From JAJEAO01 sp963667635 (lineage in GTDB: Bacteria; Acidobacteriota; Vicinamibacteria; Marinacidobacterales; Marinacidobacteraceae): 64,000 nucleotides of DNA. The DNA lies in contig OZ246946.1 of assembly GCA_965232015.1 (NCBI GenBank), positions 1,736,001 through 1,800,000 of the forward strand, read 5' to 3'. Position numbers and translations under genes: made by a program. The notes under the pieces were generated by a model. It saw only the letters and a program-made list of their open reading frames with translations. It made no database searches and was not told the origin of the DNA. Below are positions 41,005 through 49,487 of the stretch, piece by piece (position 1 is the stretch's first letter; the number at the start of each line of letters is the position of its first letter).

Positions 41005-42453
41005 CTACCGGGTCGCGCCGAGTTCGCGGACGGTGGCTTCGGGAGCGCCACCAAAGTAGCCGTTCGAGAGGAACAGGAGCACGGTCGGGCGGTCGCCGCC
41101 CGCCGCACCGGTCGCGGCCGAAACCAGCGAGGCATGGTCGTCGTGGACCTCGGCGGGGACGCCGGCGGCGGACAGCTCCGCGGCGAGGCGAGCGAGGTCG
41201 AGGCCCCCCTCGGGACGACGCCCCCGGGACTCTCCGGCGGGCGAGGCCAGCAGCACGGCGTCCGCGGCCGCGAACGACCGGGCGAAATCCGACTGGAACC
41301 GGTCGCTGCGAGAGGTGAACGAGCGGGGCTCGAACGCCGCCACCACCCGCGCGTCCGGCCACCGGCCCCGGACGGCCTCGAGGATCGCGGTCGCGGCCGT
41401 CGGATGATGGGCGAAGTCGCGGACCACCCGGATCATGCCGTCCGGCGTCTCGCCGATCGCTTCGAGGCGCCGGGCGACCCCGGTGAAGGTGCGGATCGCC
41501 TCGCGAATCCCGTCCCATTCGACGTCCAGCCAGCGCGCCACCGCAGAGGCGGCCACGATGTTCCGGGCGGCGGCGACGCCCCAGAACCGCCCCTCGAGAA
41601 CGACGGGCGACTCGCCGCGACGCCGGACTTCGAGCCGGCTCCCCTCCGGTCCCGACGCGCCCGGCGCGCCGACCCAATCGGCCGTCACCGCTCCCCCGGG
41701 AACTGCGAAGGTTTCGACCGTGGTGTGAGCGTGTCCTTCCAGCTCGAGCGCCGCGGGCGAATCCGCGCCGAGCAGGAGGAGCCCCCCGCGGGGCGGGAGG
41801 CGCGCGAGGAAGGAGAACGCCCGCCGCACCGCGGCGAAGTCGGCGTAGATATCGGCGTGGTCGAACTCCACGTTGGCGATCACGGCGACCTCGGGCAGAT
41901 AGTGGAGGAACTTGGGGCCCTTGTCCCAGTAGGCGGTGTCGTACTCGTCCCCTTCCACGACGAACGGCTCCCCCTCGCCGCCGAGCCGGAAACTGGTCCC
42001 GAAGTCCTCCGGTACGCCGCCCACCAGGAACCCCGCGTCCCGCCCGGCGACGCGGAGAATCCACGCGAGCAGCGAGGTCGTCGTCGTCTTGCCGTGGGTG
42101 CCGGCGATGACGACCGGACGCCGCGGACGCAGCACCAGCTCGCGCAGCGTCTCCGGCATCGAGACGAGCGGGAGCCGCCGGTCGAGCGCGGCCTCCAGCT
42201 CGGGGTTCCCCCGGGAGACGGCGTTGCCGACAACCACCGCGGCGGCGTCGCCGGGCAGGTTCTCGGGCGCATACGGCGACCGGACCGGGATGCCCTCGCG
42301 CGCGAGCAGCGTGGACATCGGGGGGTAGGCGCCTTGATCGGAGCCGGTGACGTGGTACCCACACCGTGCGAGCAACCCGGCGAGCGAGGCCATCGCGGTT
42401 CCGGCGACGCCGAGGATGTGGAGCCGATCGCCCGCGGCGAGTCCCGAGATCAC
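41005..42453 (-). CDS. mpl: UDP-N-acetylmuramate:L-Ala-gamma-D-Glu-meso-DAP ligase
   Basis: This 482-residue Mur ligase attaches recovered tripeptide to UDP-MurNAc. Its N-terminal domain opens RLHILGVAGTAMASLAGLL, where MurC has GIGGxGMxgiA-like. The ATP site is VIAGTHGKTTTTSL, with NVEFDHADIY and VRDFAHHPTAATAIL later. The ending FLSNGYFGGAP is typical of Mpl rather than MurC, as is the GYHVTGSDQGAYPPMSTLL start. It uses free L-Ala-D-Glu-mDAP from recycled wall. Its start overlaps the LD-carboxypeptidase stop (ATGA), linking both steps of recycling. Confidence 0.9.
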   Translation of the reverse strand: MISGLAAGDRLHILGVAGTAMASLAGLLARCGYHVTGSDQGAYPPMSTLLAREGIPVRSPYAPENLPGDAAAVVVGNAVSRGNPELEAALDRRLPLVSMPETLRELVLRPRRPVVIAGTHGKTTTTSLLAWILRVAGRDAGFLVGGVPEDFGTSFRLGGEGEPFVVEGDEYDTAYWDKGPKFLHYLPEVAVIANVEFDHADIYADFAAVRRAFSFLARLPPRGGLLLLGADSPAALELEGHAHTTVETFAVPGGAVTADWVGAPGASGPEGSRLEVRRRGESPVVLEGRFWGVAAARNIVAASAVARWLDVEWDGIREAIRTFTGVARRLEAIGETPDGMIRVVRDFAHHPTAATAILEAVRGRWPDARVVAAFEPRSFTSRSDRFQSDFARSFAAADAVLLASPAGESRGRRPEGGLDLARLAAELSAAGVPAEVHDDHASLVSAATGAAGGDRPTVLLFLSNGYFGGAPEATVRELGATR

Positions 42454-43382
42454 CGGACCGGCGCCTCGAGAAGCGTGAGCCCGTTCCCGTCCATGCGCGC
42501 GGCCACTTCAAGCGGGATCGTGCGGCAGGGAGAGCCGGGTTCGGTGTGACCGGTTGCGTACCGGAACACCGCCGGGACGCCCAGGTCCTTCGTCAGGCGG
42601 CGGAGGAGGTCGGCGGTCGTGTAGCCCTGATCCGGATGCTGGACGCAGCCCGGCATCTCACCGAAGACGAACCCCCGCACCCCGTCGAGCGCCCCGGCGT
42701 AGCGGAGCTGGGTGAACATCCGCTCGATCTGGAACGGCTTCGTCGCGATGTCCTCGAGCACGGCGATGGCGCCCTGGAAGCCCACCGCCCACGGGGTCCC
42801 GACGAGCGCCGCGACCAGCGAGAGACACCCGCCGCGGAGAACACCCTCGGCGACGCCGGAATGGAGCGGCGCCGCGCCGCGCCACGGCAGCCGGGCTCCG
42901 GGCGCGTCGGCCGAGAGCAGCGAGACCCACTCCGCCGCGTCCCACGCCGCCTCACCCCGGGCCATCTGCTGGGCCAGCATCGGGCCGTGGAACGAGACCA
43001 CCCCCGCCTTCGAAGCGAGCGCGAGCAGCGCGGTCGCATCGCTGGCCCCGATGATGGCCTTGGGCGTGGCGCGCAATCGTTCGGTCGGAACCCGGGGCAG
43101 CAGGTCGAGGCAGCCGTAGCCTCCCCGCGCGCACAGCACCGCTTCCACCTGCGGATCCGCGAGGAGTCCGAGGAAGTCCCCGGCGCGCTGCTCCGGGCTG
43201 CCGGCGGTGTAGTCGGCCCGGGAAAACAGGTGGGGCGCGCGTCGGACCCGGAACCCGAGCGCCTCGAGATGCCGCTCTCCCGCCTCCACGTACTCGAGCC
43301 GGACCGGGCTCGCGGGCGCCACGACCCCGATCACCGCCGGCGGAGCGACAGCCCGCGGCCGCACCGGGATATCCCCCTTCAC
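42450..43382 (-). CDS. ldcA: LD-carboxypeptidase (S66 family)
   Basis: This 310-residue peptidase removes the terminal D-Ala from tetrapeptide, giving the tripeptide used by Mpl. S66 marks: VIGVVAPASPVRLE, the GGYGCLDLLP stretch, nucleophile Ser in IIGASDATALL, Glu in FGEMPGC, and His in FRYATGHTEPGS. GTG 43382 is the better start, since it lies in a GTGA overlap with the FHA gene and the family N-terminus follows; the longer frame adds an Arg/Gly-rich leader. It is normal length. Cytoplasmic. Confidence 0.9.
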   Translation of the reverse strand: MKGDIPVRPRAVAPPAVIGVVAPASPVRLEYVEAGERHLEALGFRVRRAPHLFSRADYTAGSPEQRAGDFLGLLADPQVEAVLCARGGYGCLDLLPRVPTERLRATPKAIIGASDATALLALASKAGVVSFHGPMLAQQMARGEAAWDAAEWVSLLSADAPGARLPWRGAAPLHSGVAEGVLRGGCLSLVAALVGTPWAVGFQGAIAVLEDIATKPFQIERMFTQLRYAGALDGVRGFVFGEMPGCVQHPDQGYTTADLLRRLTKDLGVPAVFRYATGHTEPGSPCRTIPLEVAARMDGNGLTLLEAPVR

Positions 43383-43975
43383 CGCAGCGCCACAAACAGG
43401 AGGACGATCGCAGCGACGAGGACCGCCGCCGCGCCCAGAGCCGCCAGCCTGGTTCTTCGGGGTTCGCCGGCGATCGGGCCCACGAGGGTCCACGGCGGCG
43501 GAGCGGCGGCGGCGCCGGGGTCCGGTTCCCCGGGTCGGTCCTCATCGTCCTCGGTGTCTTCCTCCGGCTCGTCCCACGCGGCGCGCTCCGGCGCGGGAAT
43601 CCCGGACTGGATCCGGCAGAGAGCCTTGCCGAATTCGAGGATGTCCCCGGGGCGGACCTGGATGCGCGTCTCGACGAGGTCGCCGTTGCAGCGCGTGCCG
43701 TTCGTGCTCGCCAGATCCTCGAGATGGAGCTCGTGGTCGCGCAGCAGGAAGACGGCGTGGCGCCGGCTGACGAACCCGTCGTCGAGCCGGATGTCGGCAG
43801 CGGGGTCCCGCCCGATGACGGTCTCCCGGGCCTCGATGCCGTAGGCGGCCGGGGGCGGACGGCGCTCGGGGACCGAAGCGCCCGACTCCACCGTGTCCAC
43901 GATGAGCCGGTACAAGGGCGGGACGACCCGGGGCGCGGACGATCGCCCCTCGCCCCGGTCGGCGCCCTCGCTCAC
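43379..43975 (-). CDS. FHA-domain membrane protein
   Basis: This 198-residue protein has an FHA phosphothreonine-binding domain at about residues 45-115: ETVIGRDPAADIRLDDGFVSRRHAVF, interrupted below in LEDLASTNGTRCNG, which carries the GR...SRRH...NGT pattern. An acidic linker (EEDTEDDEDRPGEPD) leads to a single C-terminal membrane segment (LGAAAVLVAAIVLLFVA). FHA domains recognise proteins phosphorylated by Ser/Thr kinases; no kinase is in the window. It is between LD-carboxypeptidase and the PEGA/PDZ gene in one minus-strand run, so it may couple kinase signals to envelope recycling. Confidence 0.82.
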   Translation of the reverse strand: MSEGADRGEGRSSAPRVVPPLYRLIVDTVESGASVPERRPPPAAYGIEARETVIGRDPAADIRLDDGFVSRRHAVFLLRDHELHLEDLASTNGTRCNGDLVETRIQVRPGDILEFGKALCRIQSGIPAPERAAWDEPEEDTEDDEDRPGEPDPGAAAAPPPWTLVGPIAGEPRRTRLAALGAAAVLVAAIVLLFVALR

Positions 43976-43982
43976 AGCGTCC

Positions 43983-46061
43983 TCAGTGGGCGGTTTCGGC
44001 TCGGCGCCGCGCCAGGGGAGCCAGCACCGGACCGTCGTGAGTCCGCAGGGTCGCGCCCGGCACCGCCGCGGCCGCCTCGAACGCCGCGCTCGCCCTGGCG
44101 GCCTCGCCGAGTGCGGCCAGCGCCGCCCCGCGCTGGTAGAGAAGGGTGCCCCGGCCCACGCCGGCGTCGAACAGCGGCGCCGGGCCGGAGTCCAGGTCAG
44201 CCAGGTGGTCCCGCATCGCCCGTCCCGGATCCCCGAGCAGGATCCAGCAGGCCGCCGCCTCCAGCCGGCGGGTGGGGTCCGGGTCCCCACGCGCCAGCTC
44301 GCCTTCGAGGGCGACCAGCCGGCGGTTGCATCGCCCTCCGCGCGCCTCCGGCAGCACCGGCGTCTCGGCCGTTTCGACCCGCAGGAGCCGGTCCGCCCCG
44401 TCCCGACGGACGAGCAGATCCAGGGTGGCGCCCGGCTCGGCGGCGGCGACAGCGCGGCGCAGGGCGAGCTCGTCAGCGATGGCCTCCCCACCCAGTTGAA
44501 GCACTTCGTCCCCGGGCTCGACGCCCGCGAGCGCCGCCGGGCCGCCCGGATGGAGACCGGTCACCCGGAACGGGCGCGCCTCTCCCTCGCCATCGACGAC
44601 GCGGCGCACGGTGGCGGTGAGGCCGATCCAGTTGCGCCGCCGCTGGGGTGGATCGAGAAGCGCCCGGAGAGCGTCCCCGGCGCTCGACGGAGAAAAGCGA
44701 TCGAACTCCGCCCGGTCGGGTGTTGGTGAGCCGGCGGCGCGGAACTCGACCCGAGCCGGCCCGGACCCCGCCTCCGGAACGACGACGCGCACCCGCGCCT
44801 GGACGCCGCCCCCGTCGTCGGCCTCGAGAAAATGGAACTCGCGCGCCTCCTCCAGGACCTGACGCACGGCCGGCTCGAGCCCGGGCGTCTCGTCGAGGTC
44901 GGAGCGCTCGAGGAGCAGCCCCGGGAGCACCTCGCACCGCACCGCCGCGCGGGAACCGCGGGTCACGTCGAACGAACGCGCGCACCGGCCCACCTCGTGC
45001 CGGATCTCGACCCGGTGCGGACCCGAGCACAGCGCCGAGAAGGACAGGGGGGTGACGCCCCGCTCCTCGCCGTCGAGGATCACCACCCCGCCGGCGGGGT
45101 CGCTCTCGATGCGCAGGCCACCGGTGGAGAGACCGAGCCGCACGAACCGCGGCAGATAGTCCCGCACCTCGTCGGCATGGAACACGAACCGGGAGGGACG
45201 CCGGCACGGCGCCTCCATGGTGATCTCGTTGGGCCCGGCGACCAGCACGGCGAGGTCGAGAGGAGCGGAGAAGGTCTCGTTGGCGAAGCGCGGCGGCACC
45301 AGGGGCCGCAGATCCTCGGGAAGCTCGCCTCCGGTCACGCCGACGACGCGGCCACCGACGCGAACGGTGGCCCCGGCCGGCGCCGTGACGACCGGCAGGA
45401 CCGGCCCGATGCGTTCGAGTTCGTGTTCGAGGATCACGAGGTCCCCCGGCAGCAGATCCCGCCGCCCCTCGTCCACCGGGGCGAACCCCGGGCGCTCGAC
45501 CCGGATCCGGACCTGGCCGGCGAAGATGGGGTGGCCGGCGAGCGGCGTGGGTCCGATGGCCTGCTCTCCAACGAAGACGGTCGCGCCGGGGGGCTCGGTG
45601 GCGACGCTCAGGTGGGCGAGGAGCCCCGACCGCTGCATCTCGAAGAGATCGAGGACCGCGGGGGTCAAGCCGACCGCCTCGAGCCGGTGCGCCGGGTCGG
45701 CCAGGACGAGGAGACGCAGATCGTCGGCGGCGAGGTCCGTCTGACCGCGCGTCACGTGGGCGCGAGCCCGATACTCGAGCCCGCGCAGGTTCAACTCGGT
45801 CTCGATCGCGGGGAGCGCTCCGGCGGCGTCCCGCAGCGCGTCCAGTTCCTCGAGGATGGCGGTGAGGCGAACGATCGCTCCGAGCGCGGTGTCCGGATCG
45901 GAGGCCGCGTTGCGAAGGCCGCTCAGCTCGTCGGCGAGCGCGGCGAGGTCCGGGCCGGCGTCCTGCGGGGGCGTCCCGACGGCGACCGAAGGCGCCGCGA
46001 CCGACGACACCGCGACGACCAGCGCCAGGGCCCCCCAGGCGGGGTTCGCTCCGAGAGTCAC
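43983..46061 (-). CDS. exported PEGA/PDZ protein with TPR-like end
   Basis: This 692-residue protein has an N-terminal signal (GALALVVAVSSVAAPSVAVG). A helical part is followed by at least three PEGA segments, with ATEPPGATVFVGEQAIGPTPL, the TAPAGATVRVGGRVVG stretch and IESDPAGGVVILDGEERGVTPL as their cores. A PDZ domain lies near residues 520-590 (FRVTGLHPGGPAALAGVEPGDEVLQL). The end is TPR-like (GDPGRAMRDHL). GTG 46061 overlaps the upstream gene (GTGA). PEGA is known for binding in cell-surface and S-layer proteins. It appears periplasmic and may act as an adaptor in the run that also carries the FHA protein; function unknown. Confidence 0.75.
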   Translation of the reverse strand: MTLGANPAWGALALVVAVSSVAAPSVAVGTPPQDAGPDLAALADELSGLRNAASDPDTALGAIVRLTAILEELDALRDAAGALPAIETELNLRGLEYRARAHVTRGQTDLAADDLRLLVLADPAHRLEAVGLTPAVLDLFEMQRSGLLAHLSVATEPPGATVFVGEQAIGPTPLAGHPIFAGQVRIRVERPGFAPVDEGRRDLLPGDLVILEHELERIGPVLPVVTAPAGATVRVGGRVVGVTGGELPEDLRPLVPPRFANETFSAPLDLAVLVAGPNEITMEAPCRRPSRFVFHADEVRDYLPRFVRLGLSTGGLRIESDPAGGVVILDGEERGVTPLSFSALCSGPHRVEIRHEVGRCARSFDVTRGSRAAVRCEVLPGLLLERSDLDETPGLEPAVRQVLEEAREFHFLEADDGGGVQARVRVVVPEAGSGPARVEFRAAGSPTPDRAEFDRFSPSSAGDALRALLDPPQRRRNWIGLTATVRRVVDGEGEARPFRVTGLHPGGPAALAGVEPGDEVLQLGGEAIADELALRRAVAAAEPGATLDLLVRRDGADRLLRVETAETPVLPEARGGRCNRRLVALEGELARGDPDPTRRLEAAACWILLGDPGRAMRDHLADLDSGPAPLFDAGVGRGTLLYQRGAALAALGEAARASAAFEAAAAVPGATLRTHDGPVLAPLARRRAETAH

Positions 46062-47596
46062 CGGAGCACGACCACGCTGCGGGTGGCGTCGTCCAGGACG
46101 AACAGGCCGCCATCGGGCCCGACGTCGAAGGAGACCGGCTCGCGGGCGGCGGAAGGCCAGGCGGCGCCTTCGAGCGTCGCCACCGAGCCGAACGCCGCGT
46201 CGAAAATCGAGAGGCGCGGCGTCTCCCGGTCGAGCACATAGAGATGGCCGAGGTCGTCGAACCCGACATCGGCCGGGTCGTCGAGGGCGGGTCCGATCCG
46301 GAGCTGGAAGACGCGCGTTCCCTGCTCGTCGAAGGCGACAACCCCCTGCTCTCCGTCCGCCACGACAAGGGACCCCGCCGGGTGTCGCACGATCCGGCGG
46401 ACCTCGTCGAGGGGCCCGTGGGGAATCCGGCCGAGCGCCCGGCCGGCCAGATCGAAAGCGAAGACGGCCTTTTCCCGATCGTCCCAGACCCAGAGGCCCT
46501 CCGGCGCGGCCGCGACCGCGCGCATCCGGTCGAGCGGGCGCCCGCGCCCGGTGGCGGGAGCGGAGAGCGGCAGGATGTTGCCGCCTACCGCGATCGTGTC
46601 GTCCGACACGACCACCGGAACCACCGCGTCCCCGATGCGGAGGATGGCGGCGTCGCGCGGATCGTCGAGACCGTAGGCCGCCTCGAGGGTTCCCTGCGCG
46701 GTGAAGGTCTGGAGCTCGTCCTCGTCGCGGTCGAGCACGTGGATGCGGTCCCCGGCGAACCGGACCCGGATCGGCTCGTCGAGTTCCCGGGGAGGACGGA
46801 GGGCTCCCCGAAGCCGCCACACCGGCCCGCCCCGCGCCTGGAAGCGGCTCAGGAGCGTCGAGAGATCCTCGGCCCGCTCCGCCAGATCCCGGGCGCCGTC
46901 CGCGGCCGCCGGATCGGTGGCCGGGTCGCTGACCCGATCCAGAAGATCGGCGCGCAGCGCCGCGATCTCGGCGAAGGCGCCCGTCCCGTCGGCGCGGGCC
47001 AGCGCCCGCGCGAGTCGGAGCCGGGCTTCGAATCGGTCCGCCGGGTCCGGCGGCGGCGGACTCTCGTGGAGCGCGGCCAGCAGGGCGCCGGCGGCCGCCT
47101 CGTCCTCCATCCGGGTCTCGGCCACCCCCGCGATGCCGCCGAGCGCTGCGAACGACCACCGGGATCCATCGGGACCGGCCGTGGTGAGCACCCGCTCGAA
47201 CTCGGCTCGCGCGTCCGACGGCCGCGGCGGCGAGGCCGCGAGCGCCATCTCTCCCCGCAGCAGGTGCGCGCCCGGGACGGCGTCGCCGGCCGGGAACTCC
47301 CGGAGAAGCCGATCCACCATCGCCTCGGCGGCGGCGGCGTCGCCCTCCACCTCGAATCGGTGCCGCGCGATCCGGAGCGCCGCGTCGTCGGCAACCGAGG
47401 CGCCGGCCATGGAATCGAGGATGACCTCGAAGTCGCGAACGGCCTGGGCATGGCGGCCCCCGGCGTAGAAGCGCTCGGCGCTCCGGAAACGCCGCTCGGC
47501 CGCCTGATCGAGCGCGGGATCCGATTCCTGGGAAACCGCGAGCGTGGGGCCGCATGGCAGCGCAGCCAGAAGGGACAGGGCCGCGCGGGCGGTCAT
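46058..47596 (-). CDS. exported TPR / beta-propeller protein
   Basis: This 512-residue protein has a signal (ALSLLAALPCGPTLA), a TPR-like first half (ERFYAGGRHAQAVRDFEVIL, AEAMVDRLLREFPAGDAVPG) and a propeller-like second half with repeated NHL-type stretches (FDLAGRALGRIPHG, GSLVVADGEQGVVAFDEQG, DLGHLYVLDRETPRLSIF). It would be periplasmic. The gene is the first of the run ending at mpl. A TAAACT hexamer ends 13 bases before its ATG (47610-47615). No enzymatic motif is seen. Confidence 0.75.
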   Translation of the reverse strand: MTARAALSLLAALPCGPTLAVSQESDPALDQAAERRFRSAERFYAGGRHAQAVRDFEVILDSMAGASVADDAALRIARHRFEVEGDAAAAEAMVDRLLREFPAGDAVPGAHLLRGEMALAASPPRPSDARAEFERVLTTAGPDGSRWSFAALGGIAGVAETRMEDEAAAGALLAALHESPPPPDPADRFEARLRLARALARADGTGAFAEIAALRADLLDRVSDPATDPAAADGARDLAERAEDLSTLLSRFQARGGPVWRLRGALRPPRELDEPIRVRFAGDRIHVLDRDEDELQTFTAQGTLEAAYGLDDPRDAAILRIGDAVVPVVVSDDTIAVGGNILPLSAPATGRGRPLDRMRAVAAAPEGLWVWDDREKAVFAFDLAGRALGRIPHGPLDEVRRIVRHPAGSLVVADGEQGVVAFDEQGTRVFQLRIGPALDDPADVGFDDLGHLYVLDRETPRLSIFDAAFGSVATLEGAAWPSAAREPVSFDVGPDGGLFVLDDATRSVVVLR

Positions 47597-47609
47597 GGGG
47601 CGGGTCCGC

Positions 47610-47615
47610 AGTTTA
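47610..47615 (-). promoter_or_regulatory. possible -10 (TAAACT) for the envelope run
   Basis: On the minus strand TAAACT ends 13 bases before ATG 47596, in the short gap after the thiE-like gene (it includes the thiE stop). No clear -35 is seen. Confidence 0.3.
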
Positions 47616-48137
47616 CCGGAACCGGGCGGCCGCGAGAGTGGACGCGGCCCGGTCGGGGCTGGCGAGCCCCCGGATGGCGGCGAACCCGGACAGGCCGAGT
47701 CCCCGCAGGCCGGGGATCGTCTCCGCCCGGAGCCCGCCGATCGCCCAGACCGGGATGGTGACGGCAGCCGCGACGTCCCCGAAGACGCGGCGCGGCAACG
47801 GCGTCTTCGGTCCGGTGACCGGGTCGCTGGTCGGTGCGAACGGACCCAGGATGAGGTAGTCGCTTCCGTCCCTGGCGGCGCGAACGGCGCCCCGGAGGGA
47901 GTGGACCGAACGTCCGACGAGGAGCCGCCCCCGCGGGAGACGTTCCCGCACGGCGGCGGCGGGGAGCCCGGACTCGGGAAGATGGACGCCGGCGACCGGG
48001 AAGGTGGCGGCGAGCGCGAGGCGGTCGTTCACCAGGACCCGGGGGAGGATTTCCGGCGCGCGCTCCGAGAGCCGCTCGAGGAATCCTTCGAACTCCCGAT
48101 CGGTGGCGGCGCGATCCCGAAGCTGGAAGAAGTCCAC
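47613..48137 (-). CDS. thiamine phosphate synthase family (ThiE/TenI)
   Basis: This protein of at least 174 residues is of the ThiE/TenI TIM-barrel fold: DFFQLRDRAATD, LVNDRLALAATFPVAGVHLPE, GRSVHSLRGAVRAARDGSD, YLILGPFAPTSDP and PVWAIGGLRAETIPGL. ThiE makes thiamine phosphate from HMP-PP and THZ-P; TenI-like members act in thiazole tautomerisation. No other thiamine gene is near. The start is unresolved: GTG 48137 removes the first strand, and protein-like reading continues upstream (VSCAVLGVRGADPATLRRL) without an ATG or GTG until it meets rplS. The true start may be non-canonical or lie within rplS. Confidence 0.72.
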   Translation of the reverse strand: MDFFQLRDRAATDREFEGFLERLSERAPEILPRVLVNDRLALAATFPVAGVHLPESGLPAAAVRERLPRGRLLVGRSVHSLRGAVRAARDGSDYLILGPFAPTSDPVTGPKTPLPRRVFGDVAAAVTIPVWAIGGLRAETIPGLRGLGLSGFAAIRGLASPDRAASTLAAARFR

Positions 48138-48262
48138 GCCGCGGCGGCGCAGGCGGCGGAGCGTGGCCGGGTCCGCGCCGCGGACGCCGAGGACGGCGCA
48201 GGAAACCGGACGATCCGGTGAGCCGGGAAAGCCCGGCGCCGAAGAACCAGGATCGGCCGCGG

Positions 48263-48703
48263 TCAGCGGCGCTTCTCCCGCAGGCGGGCCGCCTTCCCCT
48301 TGCGCTTCCTGAGGAAATAGAGCTTGGCCCTTCGCACGTGGTGGGAGCGGACGACTTCGATCCGGGCGACGAGGGGCGAGTGCAGCGGGAAGATGCGCTC
48401 GACCGCGACGCCGAACGATGTCTTGCGGACCGTGATCGTCCGGCGGTTACCGCCGTGCTTCATGGCGATCAGGATCCCCTCGAAGACCTGGATCCGCTCG
48501 CGATCCCCTTCGCGGATCGTGGCATGCACCCGAACGGCGTCGCCCGGGCGCAGATCGGGCCGATCGCTTCGCAGATCCATCCCTTCGAGCTCACGGATGA
48601 CCTCTTCCCCGGAAGGGAATCGGGTCGGGCTTCCGGCGGAGAGCGCGGGCGCCGGCGAACCGGTCTCCCCGGCGTCAACGGATGGGGCTTCGGTGGGCGT
48701 CAT
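48263..48703 (-). CDS. rplS: 50S ribosomal protein L19
   Basis: This 146-residue ribosomal protein has core motifs FPSGEEVIRELEGMDL, PGDAVRVHATIREGDRERIQ, FEGILIAMKHGG, RIFPLHSPLVARIEV and ending KAKLYFLRKRKGK-like tail (AKLYFLRKRKGKAARL). ATG 48703 follows AGGAGA by five bases. About 30 extra N-terminal residues (Ala/Pro/Glu-rich) precede the usual core, which is about 115 in E. coli. The start overlaps the trmD end by 29 bases. This is part of the conserved rpsP-rimM-trmD-rplS operon. Confidence 0.93.
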   Translation of the reverse strand: MTPTEAPSVDAGETGSPAPALSAGSPTRFPSGEEVIRELEGMDLRSDRPDLRPGDAVRVHATIREGDRERIQVFEGILIAMKHGGNRRTITVRKTSFGVAVERIFPLHSPLVARIEVVRSHHVRRAKLYFLRKRKGKAARLREKRR

Positions 48704-49487
48704 GGCTTGTCTCCTGGGGCTTGGTCTCCCGGGGCGTGGCCTCCGGGGCGGCGGCGAACGGGGACGGGGGCGGAGCGCTAGCGGGTCCAGAGGAACCCGA
48801 GCGGGCCCAGGCCGCATAAAGATCCGGGCGGCGGTCCCGGGTGAGCGCGACCGACTCCTCCCTTCGGAACCGGCGGACCGCGGCGTGGTTTCCGGAGAGC
48901 AGGACCGGAGGAACGCGAGCCCCCCGGAATTCCGCCGGGCGAGTGTAGTGGGCGTGTTCGAGAAGCCCGTCACGGAAGGATTCGCGGACGACCGACTCGC
49001 TGTCACCGACCGCGCCGGGCAGGAGCCTGGTGACCGCATCCACGACGATCATCGCCGGGATCTCTCCTCCTGACAGCACGTAGTCGCCCACCGAGATTTC
49101 CTCCGCGCCGGTGAGGCCGAGGAAGCGTTCGTCCACCCCCTCGTAGCGGCCCGCCACCAGCAACAGGCGGGCTTCGGCGGCGAGCTCGGCGACGAACACC
49201 TGATCGAGCGGGCGACCCCGCGGCGACAGCAGAAGGGTGCGCGGCGGCGCCGGGTCGAGACCGCGGATCGCCTCGACTCCGGCGACGAGCGGCTCGACCC
49301 GCATCACCATCCCCGGGCCGCCCCCGTAGGGCGCGTCGTCGGCGCGCTGGAACCGTCCGTCGCTCCAGCGGGTGAGATCGTGAACCTCGATCCGGAGGAG
49401 ATCCGCCTTCCGCGCCCGCCGGACGATCCCGTGCTCGAACACGTCGGCGAACATGTCCGGAAACAGGGTCAGGATGTCAACGCGCAT
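48675..49487 (-). CDS. trmD: tRNA (guanine-N1-)-methyltransferase
   Basis: This 270-residue SPOUT enzyme makes m1G37 in tRNA. The core is VDILTLFPDMFADVFEHGI, DDAPYGGGPGMVMR, LLLSPRGRPLDQ, LLVAGRYEGVDERFL, EEISVGDYVLSGGEIPAM and PPVLLSGNHAAVRRFRRE, covering the knotted SAM site. The last 30 residues are Pro/Ala/Thr-rich and overlap rplS; most TrmD proteins lack such a tail. The start overlaps rimM by eleven bases. Confidence 0.95.
   Translation of the reverse strand: MRVDILTLFPDMFADVFEHGIVRRARKADLLRIEVHDLTRWSDGRFQRADDAPYGGGPGMVMRVEPLVAGVEAIRGLDPAPPRTLLLSPRGRPLDQVFVAELAAEARLLLVAGRYEGVDERFLGLTGAEEISVGDYVLSGGEIPAMIVVDAVTRLLPGAVGDSESVVRESFRDGLLEHAHYTRPAEFRGARVPPVLLSGNHAAVRRFRREESVALTRDRRPDLYAAWARSGSSGPASAPPPSPFAAAPEATPRETKPQETSHDAHRSPIR

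Noticed and set aside
41134..42549. Plus-strand frame of 471 codons
   Set aside because: Antisense to mpl, which has full Mur-ligase motifs.
46062..47555. Upstream half of the long frame containing the PEGA/PDZ protein
   Set aside because: It overlaps the TPR/propeller gene in another frame and is Arg/Gly/Pro-rich. A GTGA overlap at 46058-46061 supplies the real start.
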